Shown one piece after another: positions 8,220 through 17,146 of a stretch of 64,000 bases of DNA. Within the stretch, counting starts at the first letter, position 1. Every line of letters begins with the position of its first letter. The translations under genes were made by a program, and so were the position numbers. The notes beneath the pieces were generated by a model, which was given only the letters and a program-made list of their open reading frames with translations, had not been told where the DNA came from and searched no databases. This DNA comes from Akkermansia muciniphila (GTDB taxonomy: Bacteria > Verrucomicrobiota > Verrucomicrobiia > Verrucomicrobiales > Akkermansiaceae), in contig CAMDCV010000023.1 of assembly GCA_945890645.1 (NCBI GenBank), forward strand, positions 1 to 64,000, given 5' to 3'.

Positions 8220-9236
8220 TCAGAGACGTGGCGCGGGTACGCTATCGATGATGCCGCGCAGGATGTCATCCACCTCCTGCCCGCTGATTGCAATCTCGGG
8301 GGTTAATTGCACGCGATGACGCAGCACGGGCAAAGCCACCGCTTTGATATCATCCGGCGTGACGAAGCGTCGGCCGTTCATGACCGCTAAAGCTTTCCCA
8401 ACTCGGACCAAACTGATCGCGCCGCGTGTGCCCGCGCCTAACGAAATCGCGCGTGACTCGCGCGTTGCCCGCACAATGGCAACAGCATACGCAACCAATT
8501 CATCGACCGCTCTTACCTGAGCCGTTTCCTCCTGCGCACGGATGATGTCATCAATCGAACATACAACTCGCAACGAAGCGAGCGATGACGATTGTTTCAC
8601 CGCAGCTGCCATCGCCACAATGTTGGCTTCGTCTGTGTGATTCGGATAGTCGATGACGATCTTCATCAAAAAGCGGTCGAGCTGTGCTTCGGGCAAAGGA
8701 TAAGTGCCTTCGTGCTCGACGGGATTCTGCGTGGCGAGAGTCATAAACGGCGCGCTCAGCGGCAGAGTCTCGCCGTCGATCGTCACCTGTTGCTCTTGCA
8801 TCACTTCTAACAAGGATGCCTGTGTCTTCGCTGGTGCACGGTTGATTTCATCGGCTAGGAGTAAGTTCGTGAAGACAGGACCTTTGCGAAGTTCAAAGGA
8901 TTGGCTCTTCATATCATACAAGCGAAATCCCGTAACATCGGAGGGCATGAGATCGGGAGTAAACTGGATCCGTCCGAAAGCGCCGCCGAAGGTTTTAGCG
9001 AGAGCAAGCACAAGGTGAGTTTTGCCCAGACCGGGTTTCCCCTCTAACAAAACGTGCCCCCCGGCCAGCAATGCGGCGAGCACTTGCCCCGCGACATCAT
9101 CCTGACCGATGAAGATTTTTTTCAATTCAGTGCGGATCTCATGAAAAATGCGCGACGCTTCCGGTACAGTTTCCACTGGCGGGGCAACGTAATTATCTTC
9201 GATCACTATTTCTTCCATGGATGTTTCTTCGCTCAT
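8220..9236 (-). CDS. MoxR-family AAA+ ATPase
   Basis: This 338-residue cytosolic ATPase shows a Walker A motif GKPGLGKT near residues 65-72, Walker B LLLADEINRAPAKTQ near 125, sensor 1 MTLATQNPVEHEGTYPLPEAQLDRF, and a sensor 2 region with GAGTRGAISL. These are diagnostic for MoxR. The N-terminal 20 or so residues are acidic and poorly conserved. MoxR proteins remodel or activate VWA/DUF58 partners. Its start overlaps the DUF4350 gene stop by four bases (ATGA), and an AAAGG stretch sits about eight bases before the ATG, one of the few Shine-Dalgarno-like sequences here. Confidence 0.95.
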   Translation of the reverse strand: MSEETSMEEIVIEDNYVAPPVETVPEASRIFHEIRTELKKIFIGQDDVAGQVLAALLAGGHVLLEGKPGLGKTHLVLALAKTFGGAFGRIQFTPDLMPSDVTGFRLYDMKSQSFELRKGPVFTNLLLADEINRAPAKTQASLLEVMQEQQVTIDGETLPLSAPFMTLATQNPVEHEGTYPLPEAQLDRFLMKIVIDYPNHTDEANIVAMAAAVKQSSSLASLRVVCSIDDIIRAQEETAQVRAVDELVAYAVAIVRATRESRAISLGAGTRGAISLVRVGKALAVMNGRRFVTPDDIKAVALPVLRHRVQLTPEIAISGQEVDDILRGIIDSVPAPRL

Positions 9237-10327
9237 GCAAATGCCTTTCGTATGTGTTGTAAATCAGCTACCGTTCGGGTGAAAATCAAATTATCGCGCG
9301 GCTGTAGTTCCGTCATCGCTCTCTCGATGCGCTCCAAAGGCAAATCCGCCCGCGTTGCCATGACCTCAAACAAACCTTCATCAAGCCGCCCGTGTTTCGC
9401 CTGCCACTGATGGCACATCTCTTGCAGTTCCATACGCAATGGATGCAGTAATGACGAGCCGCGATCAAGTCGCCAATGGAAGTCGCCAATCATCTCGAGG
9501 TGATGGTCATAGGCGCGAATTTGATCCTCTCGCAATCCCCCTTGCAGAGGACCGAAGCGAGGCATGTGGCGAAGCAACCACGCGCCGATCAAAACAGCGA
9601 GCGCTAGCAAAACCATCCACGCCTTTTGCCACAATAAGGAAAAAAACGAAATGCCCACGCCACGCATGAATACGATTTCGCCGTCGCGACGCCACTGCAG
9701 TAGATAAGTGATTAACTCGATGTGTTGCTCTTGGTCAATCTCGCGATTCCGCATCAAGCGAGCATCGCTGACAAATGTCACCAACCCATCGCCATACTCC
9801 CGGCAAATGACAGCCTGTGGGGTATTTTTTTCATCCATCAAGCGCACACGCGAAGTGAGATCCACCTGAAACTCCTCGTCATAGATTTCAACTTTGGTGT
9901 ATTTCTCTTCTGAATAATCGTCCTCAATTTTCAAATCCATCTCTACCAAAAAATCCATCAAAACCTGCGGCACTTCAGGTGAGGGATTATACTCCGCCCA
10001 ATCGCTGCGATGCATGTCGGCATTATCAAACAAAAACACAGCATGCCCGCCGTCAGAGATCCACGCTTTAATTTGATCGACACTCAACTGGCTCGACAAC
10101 AGATCAGCGGAAAAAATCAACATGGACTGGCTGCCATCCAGTTCCGGCCAGGTGTGTTGGATGACGACTTCTTCGCCCAAGTGCTGCTGCACGAAGCGCT
10201 CGAAGGCCAGGTACGGGTTAATGCGCGCTTTGCCGCGATAACCGACCTCGCGTTCTTTTTCCACCGTGTCATTGCAGTGCGTCAATAGCAACAAAGCCAT
10301 CAAGGCTAAGAGCATTCGTTTGATCAT
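9233..10327 (-). CDS. DUF4350-domain membrane protein
   Basis: The start at MIKRMLLALMALLL (ATG 10327) is supported by a strong Shine-Dalgarno sequence GGAAAGGAGG five bases upstream and by the ATGA overlap with the preceding stop. The 364-residue protein has an N-terminal signal or anchor ending in LTHC, which is not a good lipobox. A DUF4350-type domain follows (ARINPYLAFERFVQQHL to DGGHAVFLFDNAD), then a membrane helix near residues 253-273 and a cytoplasmic helical tail. DUF4350 proteins occur with MoxR and DUF4129 proteins in many phyla; the role is unknown but probably in the same envelope-associated complex. Confidence 0.8.
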   Translation of the reverse strand: MIKRMLLALMALLLLTHCNDTVEKEREVGYRGKARINPYLAFERFVQQHLGEEVVIQHTWPELDGSQSMLIFSADLLSSQLSVDQIKAWISDGGHAVFLFDNADMHRSDWAEYNPSPEVPQVLMDFLVEMDLKIEDDYSEEKYTKVEIYDEEFQVDLTSRVRLMDEKNTPQAVICREYGDGLVTFVSDARLMRNREIDQEQHIELITYLLQWRRDGEIVFMRGVGISFFSLLWQKAWMVLLALAVLIGAWLLRHMPRFGPLQGGLREDQIRAYDHHLEMIGDFHWRLDRGSSLLHPLRMELQEMCHQWQAKHGRLDEGLFEVMATRADLPLERIERAMTELQPRDNLIFTRTVADLQHIRKAFA

Positions 10328-11760
10328 GCTTGCCTCCTTTCCTGAAAGGGCCACCGCTGACACAATAACTCCCAACTTTCCTGCGGGGGCAGTTGCTTGG
10401 CATAGGCACCCAATAACCACGCCTGAGTGAGGTCATGAAAATACGAACCATGCGGGTGACGCAACTCCGCGACTCGACGCAGGCAATCGCCCTCGGTATC
10501 AGATTCCTGAATCGAAACCCGCGCGCTATCAATCCACCACGCCAGGGAACCGCGATACAATAAACTCATCGCCTGCAAGCACTCGCCCGCGGACCAAAGC
10601 TGTCGCGCATGATCTAACAAATTTTTCGGCAACGAGGCAGCCGTCACTTCCATGCCCATCACCACACGCGCTTTTTCCACCGTCTTGAGCGATAGATTCG
10701 CATTCGATTGCAAAAATTTTGCACGACTGATCAACCAAACAATCCCGGCCATCAAGGCTAACAAAAACACGCCTAATAACAGGTAGCCGATTCCAGTGAG
10801 GAATTGCGCGATCCCCGGTGCGGCTGAAATACTTGGCGAGCTTCTCGGCTTCACGGTCTTCGGCTCGCGATACTTTTCTTTATGAACCATGAAATCTTCG
10901 TGCCGCTTGACCTCTTCAATTGACTCACGTGGTGTGGGATCGAGTTCTTCTTCTGCCGCATGACTCCATGGTGAAAACAATAGCAACAACATACCGCACC
11001 ACAAAGACGCTTGCCCGAGCAGACGGTTAGCCATGCGCTTGAAGGCCAGTTCCACATCCCAGCCCTCGATCCATGTGCGGCTGTTGATATAAAGCCCGAA
11101 GCCCGCTCCCGTAAAAAAAACATCGATCAGCGAGCTAGCTGCTGTGACGCATGCGATCATCAACCATAAATAGCCGTTGCTATCGAACATCCGCTCCGGG
11201 TCAAACGACTCCGACCATCGCGTTTGCACAGACTCGGGAAACAGCAGGAGCCCGATCATAAAAATTGCGAACGCCAACCAACACACACCCAGTGCCGACA
11301 GGAGCGTCAGTAAGATCGCAACTCCCTCACCCTTGCGATTGATCATCCCCATGCGACGGGAAAATTTATCACCACGCAATCCTTCCAGATCCTCGACCGC
11401 GGCAGAGATCGGTTTCCAGGGCGAAACACGCGCCCAAATCATCCGATAAAAAAAACGACGCACCCACGCACGCGGCAACTCACGCCATAGTGATTTCCAC
11501 GAGGGATTTTCGCCAAACAATCGACGACTCAATTGATACAGCACCATGCGGCAACCCGCCCACTTCGCCCACAGGAGTATCGCTACCCACCACATGGGCC
11601 AATCACGCAAGGGATAGATCAATAAAAATACGGGCAACACGGCCAGCCACCATAACGCCCAACAACGCCAGAAGTCCCGCCGCGCCATCGCCAATCCAGA
11701 GTCCACGGCTTCCCAGTCGGTGCGTGGACGGATCTCCATGGTCACTTCTTCCAGCTTCAT
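10324..11760 (-). CDS. Multi-pass membrane protein with C-terminal DUF4129 domain
   Basis: This 478-residue protein has an N-terminal multi-spanning part with hydrophobic segments near 35-52, 55-70, 150-175, 195-225 and 250-268, a proline-rich linker, another helix near 325-345, and a C-terminal DUF4129-like domain (about 390-475) with the family pattern QAMSLLYRGSLAWWI. Its start overlaps the SpoIIM stop (ATGA), and AAGGAGG sits eight bases upstream of the ATG. DUF4129 proteins are regular members of MoxR operons and may be structural parts of the same complex. The unusually large N-terminal membrane region is not assigned to a family. Confidence 0.8.
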   Translation of the reverse strand: MKLEEVTMEIRPRTDWEAVDSGLAMARRDFWRCWALWWLAVLPVFLLIYPLRDWPMWWVAILLWAKWAGCRMVLYQLSRRLFGENPSWKSLWRELPRAWVRRFFYRMIWARVSPWKPISAAVEDLEGLRGDKFSRRMGMINRKGEGVAILLTLLSALGVCWLAFAIFMIGLLLFPESVQTRWSESFDPERMFDSNGYLWLMIACVTAASSLIDVFFTGAGFGLYINSRTWIEGWDVELAFKRMANRLLGQASLWCGMLLLLFSPWSHAAEEELDPTPRESIEEVKRHEDFMVHKEKYREPKTVKPRSSPSISAAPGIAQFLTGIGYLLLGVFLLALMAGIVWLISRAKFLQSNANLSLKTVEKARVVMGMEVTAASLPKNLLDHARQLWSAGECLQAMSLLYRGSLAWWIDSARVSIQESDTEGDCLRRVAELRHPHGSYFHDLTQAWLLGAYAKQLPPQESWELLCQRWPFQERRQA

Positions 11761-12734
11761 GCGTCAGCCTCCTTCACTCCGCGCCCCACCCACAAAAAGT
11801 ACACCGCATGCAACACCCAAAAGCCAATGCCTACACCATACTTCAATCCATCCGGCAGTTCACGAGCCGACCAAAATCCTTCCACCACGGCCGCCAGTGC
11901 CGTCATCAACGAGCCGCCGAATAACAAAGGCATCGCCTTGATGGTCGATTCCCGCAAAGCGCGTTTGCGCGGCAATCGACCCGGCTTCACCAAGCCTAAG
12001 CCCATGCGCATCCCTGCCATGCCGACAACACACATGCCTAACAACTCAAACGACGAATGCCCGCTGACAAAAGTCCAGAACGATGTCGGATTGCACGCGT
12101 ATTGAACATAGCCCGCCGCTGCGCCAATCATCACTCCATTTGCTAGTAGGAAAAAAATTGTGCCCAATCCTGCAAGAATGCCGCCTGCGAACAATCGAAA
12201 ATCAATGCCGACATTGTTCTGAATGTAATGGGCGAACATCATGAAATTCGAGCCAAACTGCGAGCGCAAGTGGCTGATCTGCGAGGCCCCATCACCGCCA
12301 TACATTTGCTCCATCGACGCCATACCATCCTGGCCCAGCACACTTTGTACCCAAGTCACATCCCACCAGACCGAAGCCATCATCCCAAAAAATGGCACCC
12401 AAAATAAGGCATTGCTCAACCAGAACAGCCGCCACTCGCGACGCACGGCTTGCGGAAAGGTAGCGACCACAAAACGCACGCAGTTCTCCAAGCCAACCGA
12501 ACGCCCACGATACAAAATCTTGTAACCGCGAATGACTCGATCATTCAGCCCATGAACGACCCGTTGCCCATACATGCGATACTGCGCCAAGGCCAAATCG
12601 GCACAAGCTTGTCGAAACAATCGCGGTAACGACTTCACGTCCACCTGCGTCTGCTTCTTTTCCACAGCCGTCATCAGCACATCCATCTCGCACCAGCGCG
12701 GCGCGTTCTTTTTTTCAAAGCTCCCAGGTGTCAT
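11757..12734 (-). CDS. SpoIIM-family (stage II sporulation protein M-like) membrane protein
   Basis: The start is taken at MTPGSFEKKNAPRW (ATG 12734), the usual opening of this family, giving 325 residues; an ATG 45 bases further upstream is less likely. The cytoplasmic N-terminus has the conserved ACADLALAQYRMYGQ helix, followed by about five membrane segments from residue 110 onward, including GVMIGAAAGYVQYA and the HSSFELLGMCVVGMAGM stretch typical of the family. The name comes from Bacillus; here there is no sign of sporulation. It is the first gene of the MoxR operon, where RDD and SpoIIM proteins are common partners. Confidence 0.88.
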   Translation of the reverse strand: MTPGSFEKKNAPRWCEMDVLMTAVEKKQTQVDVKSLPRLFRQACADLALAQYRMYGQRVVHGLNDRVIRGYKILYRGRSVGLENCVRFVVATFPQAVRREWRLFWLSNALFWVPFFGMMASVWWDVTWVQSVLGQDGMASMEQMYGGDGASQISHLRSQFGSNFMMFAHYIQNNVGIDFRLFAGGILAGLGTIFFLLANGVMIGAAAGYVQYACNPTSFWTFVSGHSSFELLGMCVVGMAGMRMGLGLVKPGRLPRKRALRESTIKAMPLLFGGSLMTALAAVVEGFWSARELPDGLKYGVGIGFWVLHAVYFLWVGRGVKEADA

Positions 12735-12881
12735 GACGGCATAATTTTTCTCAACGAATGAGTCACGACACTTCAGCACAAGTCGCTAGTTACGTCGATG
12801 CAAAAGAGTCAAACGATATCGTAAAATACAGTGAATCCTATCCGCCGCTAACAGTGGGACCGAAGAGGCAAGGCGTTTGCT

Positions 12882-13112
12882 TTACGGCCACCATCGGAAA
12901 AACCGGATGAGGCTGTGCCAAGCTTCATCCCCTACCTTAGCCGCGTAAAAGCTAATCGCGAAGGACACCGCGGCCCAGACCGCAATTCCTGTGAGTAATC
13001 CCCATGAATCAATAACTCGAACAACACCCAGCGCTGCGATGAATCCAAAGAACAGAAACGCGCAAACAAATCTAATCCAAAATTCTAATCGATCTTGGGG
13101 AGGATCGCTCAT
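12882..13112 (-). CDS. Small two-helix membrane protein, unknown
   Basis: With the start at MSDPPQDRLEFWIRFVC (ATG 13112) the product has 76 residues; an ATG at 13160 would add 16 residues. Two hydrophobic segments are visible (about 12-30 and 36-54), then a short polar tail ending in RFFRWWP. It resembles small uncharacterised membrane proteins of Verrucomicrobiota, but no family was recognised. It lies between the respiratory operon and the MoxR operon on the same strand, with gaps of over 100 bases on both sides, and may be transcribed alone. Confidence 0.6.
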   Translation of the reverse strand: MSDPPQDRLEFWIRFVCAFLFFGFIAALGVVRVIDSWGLLTGIAVWAAVSFAISFYAAKVGDEAWHSLIRFFRWWP

Positions 13113-13237
13113 GACTCTAAAAGGGCATAGATTACGGAACTGGGAAGGCTCACGATTCATGATTCACCCGAACAGATCACGCGGCACGCTAGCAATTTCT
13201 TCCATAGTGCGCCTTACCAATCAACCACAAGCGAAAA

Positions 13238-14020
13238 TTACTTCGCTGCAGCGGGCTTGAAGGTGATCGGGTCGACAAGAGTCGTGGGATCCATTTTATC
13301 ACCGGGCAGATCTTTTTCATGACCTTTCAATTCATCCGCTGTGACGGGTGCAGCAGGATTGGGACGCTTGGCGGCAATGTCGATCGCAGCCTGCGCCATC
13401 TCGGGCGTCACAACATCTCCCACGCTATTGCCGAAGCTATTGCGAATGAACGTCATGATGAAAGCCAAGTCCTGCGCACTCATGCCGGCACCCTGAGCGG
13501 GCATAACGCCTGCACCATAGACTTTACCGGTGCTGGTAGGACCTTGCAAACCATTGAGAATCACTTGGGAAAAACGATCAGTGTGACCTGTGGACCAGGC
13601 CGACCCTACCAAAGAAGGATAATTTGCACCGTCGCCTTTGCCGTCTGCACCGTGGCAACCATTGCATTTCGCGCTGTAGAGCGATTGACCTTTTTTCACA
13701 TAGACATCGAGAATCGCTTTCGGTGGCATAACCACATCATCCACCACGCCCGGAGCTTTACCACGAACGTAGTTTGGCTTGATCGAGGCATCATAATCAA
13801 ACAAGGCACCCGAAGTTTTGCCGAGAACCGAGCCGCCGATGATCAGCATCACTGCGCAGAGTGCGAAAGCTGCAATCGAAAGCGGTTCTTTGTCGACACC
13901 CGGATTGCGGAATTCACGTGCGGCAGCGGCGGTAGCATTGCTGCTGTGGGCGCTCGTTACGTTCATCACGTCGTCCAGATCAGGGCGATCGGTGGGAGTG
14001 GGATAAGAGTCTTGTGACAT
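13238..14020 (-). CDS. Membrane-anchored monohaem cytochrome c (last gene of the respiratory operon)
   Basis: This 260-residue protein has a polar N-terminus, one membrane anchor near residues 48-68, and a C-terminal class I cytochrome c domain with one haem motif CNGCH near residue 118 and a plausible axial methionine in GVMPAQG. The helix FIRNSFGN is shared with the cytochrome encoded at 16334, so the two are probably paralogues. The haem faces the periplasm. The position after ccoN- and ccoO-like genes suggests a CcoP-like electron carrier, but a second haem, usual in CcoP, is missing. No Shine-Dalgarno sequence precedes the start. Confidence 0.88.
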   Translation of the reverse strand: MSQDSYPTPTDRPDLDDVMNVTSAHSSNATAAAAREFRNPGVDKEPLSIAAFALCAVMLIIGGSVLGKTSGALFDYDASIKPNYVRGKAPGVVDDVVMPPKAILDVYVKKGQSLYSAKCNGCHGADGKGDGANYPSLVGSAWSTGHTDRFSQVILNGLQGPTSTGKVYGAGVMPAQGAGMSAQDLAFIMTFIRNSFGNSVGDVVTPEMAQAAIDIAAKRPNPAAPVTADELKGHEKDLPGDKMDPTTLVDPITFKPAAAK

Positions 14021-14058
14021 GTCAGAGTGGGAAAATAGGTTAGAGGAACAAACAGGGC

Positions 14059-14772
14059 TTATTTCTCAGCTGGCTTAGGCGGTGAATAATTCATCGAGGC
14101 CGGCACGGCATCGTTTTTCTTCATCGACATCAGATAGCCAACCAAGGCGCGGGCTTCCGCCTTCGGCGCGGGAATCTCGCCCTTGATTTTGGATTTTTCA
14201 AACAAAAATCGCAGTGATGGGCAAGTGGACCAGCGCATTTCTACACGATAGCGTGGATCGTAGAGATGCTCATACAACATCTCTTCCGGCGTGACTTTCA
14301 TCGCATCGTTCCAAGCATCGCCCAGCTCTTCCTTACGGGCCGTATTTTTTGCAATCGCAGCTTTTTCATAGCGCGAACCGACATTCGAGAGGTCAGGGCC
14401 AATGCGCATTACACCGATTTGCGCGAACTCCTCGCCTTGGTAGTCGAAGACATTCGATTCACGACGCGTGTCACCACGATCGGGATCTGCCTTAAAGCCA
14501 GCCCAGCCATCTCGGTGGAAATCATTGCCCGCATAGGTTGGACGCACGACTTGGGTGTGGCAAACGTAGCATCCGTTCTGTGCATAGACCTTCGCACCAT
14601 TGGTGATCTGGCCGGTGCGTTTGGGGAAATAGACACCTGTTTTTCCATCGAGCGCCTCGACGTAGGGCACGGGTTCGATCGTACGCGTTTTGAAAAATGG
14701 CAGCACCACAGCGAACAGCCATGCTGAGCCGAAGGTGACCGTCATACCCAAAGTAAAGAAGCGAAGAGTCAT
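14059..14772 (-). CDS. ccoO: CcoO-like monohaem cytochrome c subunit (cbb3 oxidase subunit II type)
   Basis: The 237-residue protein has an N-terminal membrane helix (about 8-27) and a periplasmic haem domain. The haem motif sits in NGCYVCHTQVVRPTYAG, the classical CcoO context CxxCHxQxxRP. RESNVFDYQGEEFAQIG and MRIGPDLSNVG follow, the latter corresponding to the R-x-G-P-D-L-x-x-V-G block with nearby methionines for the axial ligand. In cbb3 oxidases CcoO passes electrons to the catalytic subunit CcoN. Here the partner CcoN-like protein lacks the catalytic ligands, so this subunit may serve as an electron conduit only. Start is clear; length is typical. Confidence 0.85.
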   Translation of the reverse strand: MTLRFFTLGMTVTFGSAWLFAVVLPFFKTRTIEPVPYVEALDGKTGVYFPKRTGQITNGAKVYAQNGCYVCHTQVVRPTYAGNDFHRDGWAGFKADPDRGDTRRESNVFDYQGEEFAQIGVMRIGPDLSNVGSRYEKAAIAKNTARKEELGDAWNDAMKVTPEEMLYEHLYDPRYRVEMRWSTCPSLRFLFEKSKIKGEIPAPKAEARALVGYLMSMKKNDAVPASMNYSPPKPAEK

Positions 14773-14803
14773 AGCAAGTGAAAAACGAGGGTTGCAGAAA
14801 TTG

Positions 14804-16303
14804 TTAGTGAGCGATCACAGAACCGGGACCAGCGTTGTCGATGTCCCCTTCAGGGCCGTGCGGATTTTCCAGATGCGCATGTCCGAGCAAGGTCGGGTGC
14901 GAGGAACGACGACCGAGACGCATCCACATCAACAACAGATGCACGCAGAAAAAGAAATTCGAGAACAACACGAAGCACCATGCGATCAGAGTAGCGATCA
15001 GATACGGGTAGGCGCGTGCGACAGCATTGTCCCAAGGGAATTTGAAATCCTCCTGGCCTTGACCGTGCAAGAGACCACCCAGCACAGCAAGGACCGCGAT
15101 GGTGACCACGCCATACATCGAAAACAAGAAGTGCATGTTGATCAGGCGCTTCGAAAGCCACTCACGACGCGTCACGCGTGGCACGATGAAATACATCGCA
15201 CCAAACATTACGAAGCTGAAGCAACCGTAGATCGCTAGGATGTCCATGCCGTAGGTAGTGATGCTGAACTGTGTGAGTTGCAGTGTGGAATCAGGCAAGT
15301 TGATGAACACGCTAGAGACGCCCAAGAGCAACATGCACACCACGCCAGTAGCGGAGAAGCGCAAGGCAGGACTCGAGGCGAATTTTTCCGGACTGCCAAA
15401 CATCGTGCGCAAAGTGCTGATGGCGATGGCAACTGTTGGCACTCCAATCAACACCGCAGCAGCGGCGCCCAAATAGGGAAGGAAATAAGGAATCGGTGCC
15501 CCTGCCAACTTCTGCATGCCCGCCCAAGGGCCAACGATGGCAAGAGTCCAGAAGCCGATCAACGACAGTGAATAGCTGTGCACGGGGCGCCCCGTGATTT
15601 TCGGTGCGAGATAGTAAGCAGCGGCGGCAGCGGTCGGCAGGAAAAATAAGAAGATCAGGCCCGAGCGGAACCAAGCAGCGACCCCCGCGGACATCAGTGG
15701 ATTGCCACCGACCACAAAAATCAAAGCAAAGGCCGTGGCAACGATCCAGGGAAACCAGATCATGGCGCCCACAGCGAACCACTGCGAAACGTAAACTTCA
15801 CCCGGAGTGCGGACGCGGAATTGGATCATCGTCCAAATGGCAATCAACCCGTAGGCAGCCAATAAGCCCGGCCACACCATCGAGGGAAATTCCATCCATG
15901 GCACACCTGTGCCGTAGCCGAGAAGAATCGCGAGTGTGCCGACGGCCACCACTAAGTTCCATGCGTGACCCGCGGTCAGGATGATTCCCGACGCGCGGTT
16001 TTCCTGACGGGTCAAACGCGATACCAACCAAATCAAAACACCGAAAGCCGCTTGGCAGCCCCAGCCATAAACTAAAGTCGAGATATGAGCGGCAAACACC
16101 CGCCCTTGTGTCAAAAGTGGACAACCGTCGAGAAACTCCGGCGCGACCATTTTGGCCATGGCCAGAATTCCCAAAATCAGGGAAACGGCCAGCCACACGG
16201 CACCACTGGTGAAAAAGAACATGACTGGATGACGCAGCGAACGGTCGATCGCCGTGCGGAGGATCGCGTCTTGTTCTGCGGATGATTTGGAATCGGTTGA
16301 CAT
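14804..16303 (-). CDS. CcoN-like haem-copper oxidase subunit I lacking the catalytic ligands
   Basis: The 499-residue protein has about twelve membrane helices and aligns with CcoN, the catalytic subunit of cbb3 oxidases. It keeps H73 (GRVFAAHISTLVYGW, matching the first low-spin haem ligand), but the other ligands are gone. The CuB motif W-Y-G-H-N reads WFRSGLIF here. The CuB His pair in GPHHLHYT reads GPWAGMQKL. The haem ligands in HVHAGALGW fall in SITTYGMDILAIYG. It should therefore not reduce oxygen, nor bind haem b3 or CuB, and probably lacks low-spin haem too. The reading frame is intact and hydrophobicity is conserved, so this is a maintained protein rather than a pseudogene. A structural or docking role in the ACIII chain is an inference. 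Confidence 0.85.
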   Translation of the reverse strand: MSTDSKSSAEQDAILRTAIDRSLRHPVMFFFTSGAVWLAVSLILGILAMAKMVAPEFLDGCPLLTQGRVFAAHISTLVYGWGCQAAFGVLIWLVSRLTRQENRASGIILTAGHAWNLVVAVGTLAILLGYGTGVPWMEFPSMVWPGLLAAYGLIAIWTMIQFRVRTPGEVYVSQWFAVGAMIWFPWIVATAFALIFVVGGNPLMSAGVAAWFRSGLIFLFFLPTAAAAAYYLAPKITGRPVHSYSLSLIGFWTLAIVGPWAGMQKLAGAPIPYFLPYLGAAAAVLIGVPTVAIAISTLRTMFGSPEKFASSPALRFSATGVVCMLLLGVSSVFINLPDSTLQLTQFSITTYGMDILAIYGCFSFVMFGAMYFIVPRVTRREWLSKRLINMHFLFSMYGVVTIAVLAVLGGLLHGQGQEDFKFPWDNAVARAYPYLIATLIAWCFVLFSNFFFCVHLLLMWMRLGRRSSHPTLLGHAHLENPHGPEGDIDNAGPGSVIAH

Positions 16304-16333
16304 CGTTGGGAAAGGGTTGCGAGTTGGAAAAAA

Positions 16334-17125
16334 TTATTTCGGCGCTTTGAGGTCGCTGACCTTGAGTGCAGGCCGTCCGACTTCACCGCGATAGGCTTTG
16401 ACTTGATCAGCAGTCACGGCCGATGCTTTATTGCCGAAGGAGTTGCGGACATAGGTAAGAGTGGCAGCAACTTGGTCATCCGTGAGGTGAGCCAAGGGAG
16501 CCATGGCCAGCGGTAAATTGTAGTCGACACCATTCACGCTAATCGGACCTTCCAGACCGCGAAGCACGATGCGGATCGGGTTTTCGACAGGGCCTACGAC
16601 CCACTCAGAATTCGCAAGTGGCGGAGCCAAACCAGGAACGCCGGCACCTTCGGGTCCGTGGCAGGCCATGCACAGCGCGTATTGCGCTTTGCCAGCATCC
16701 ATAACCGCGGGGTCGATTGGTGCATTCGGATCTGTTTCTACGATGACCACAGGAGCGGCATTCGCAGCAGCGGCTTCATTTGCTTTCGCCGTGGCAGAAC
16801 CAGGAATGACTTGCTCTGGTTTTTCTACGGCAGTGGGTTTGGTAGCCGCGAGTTCTTTACCCAGATGGGCAAACACATCCTGCGGTTTCACCTGAACGGT
16901 TTTGCCAGCTTCGATTTCTTTGTAGGTCAAATTCGCGGATTGTGCGGCTTCGACTTTGGCGCGGTTTTCATAACGAATCACCGCTGCTTGGTCTTCCAAG
17001 GTTTTCGGTTCCTTCTTTTCCAGCAAAGCAATAACGCCCAAAGCAATGCCGAATAAGGCGAACAGAGCCAAGGCCCAGAAAAAGGCTTTGAAGCGAACGA
17101 TAGGGTTGTCTTGTGACGGGTCCAT
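16334..17125 (-). CDS. Membrane-anchored monohaem cytochrome c between actF and ccoN-like genes
   Basis: This 263-residue protein has one N-terminal membrane helix near residues 13-33, an Ala/Pro/Lys-rich linker (about 90-130), and a class I cytochrome c domain with haem motif CMACH near residue 152 and PLAMAPLAHL containing a possible axial methionine. The TYVRNSFGN helix matches the cytochrome encoded at 13238. Such cytochromes commonly link alternative complex III to an oxidase. The gene is 21 bases from actF and 30 from the ccoN-like gene, so it is clearly in the operon. The leader is pyrimidine-rich with no Shine-Dalgarno sequence. Confidence 0.9.
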   Translation of the reverse strand: MDPSQDNPIVRFKAFFWALALFALFGIALGVIALLEKKEPKTLEDQAAVIRYENRAKVEAAQSANLTYKEIEAGKTVQVKPQDVFAHLGKELAATKPTAVEKPEQVIPGSATAKANEAAAANAAPVVIVETDPNAPIDPAVMDAGKAQYALCMACHGPEGAGVPGLAPPLANSEWVVGPVENPIRIVLRGLEGPISVNGVDYNLPLAMAPLAHLTDDQVAATLTYVRNSFGNKASAVTADQVKAYRGEVGRPALKVSDLKAPK

Positions 17126-17146
17126 GATGAAAAGTGTTAGAGAAAA

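Noticed and set aside
13230-13247. Hairpin AGCGAA-AATTAC-TTCGCT overlapping the stop codon of the last cytochrome gene
   Set aside because: The stem is short, includes the stop codon and has no U-run, so it is not good evidence for a terminator.
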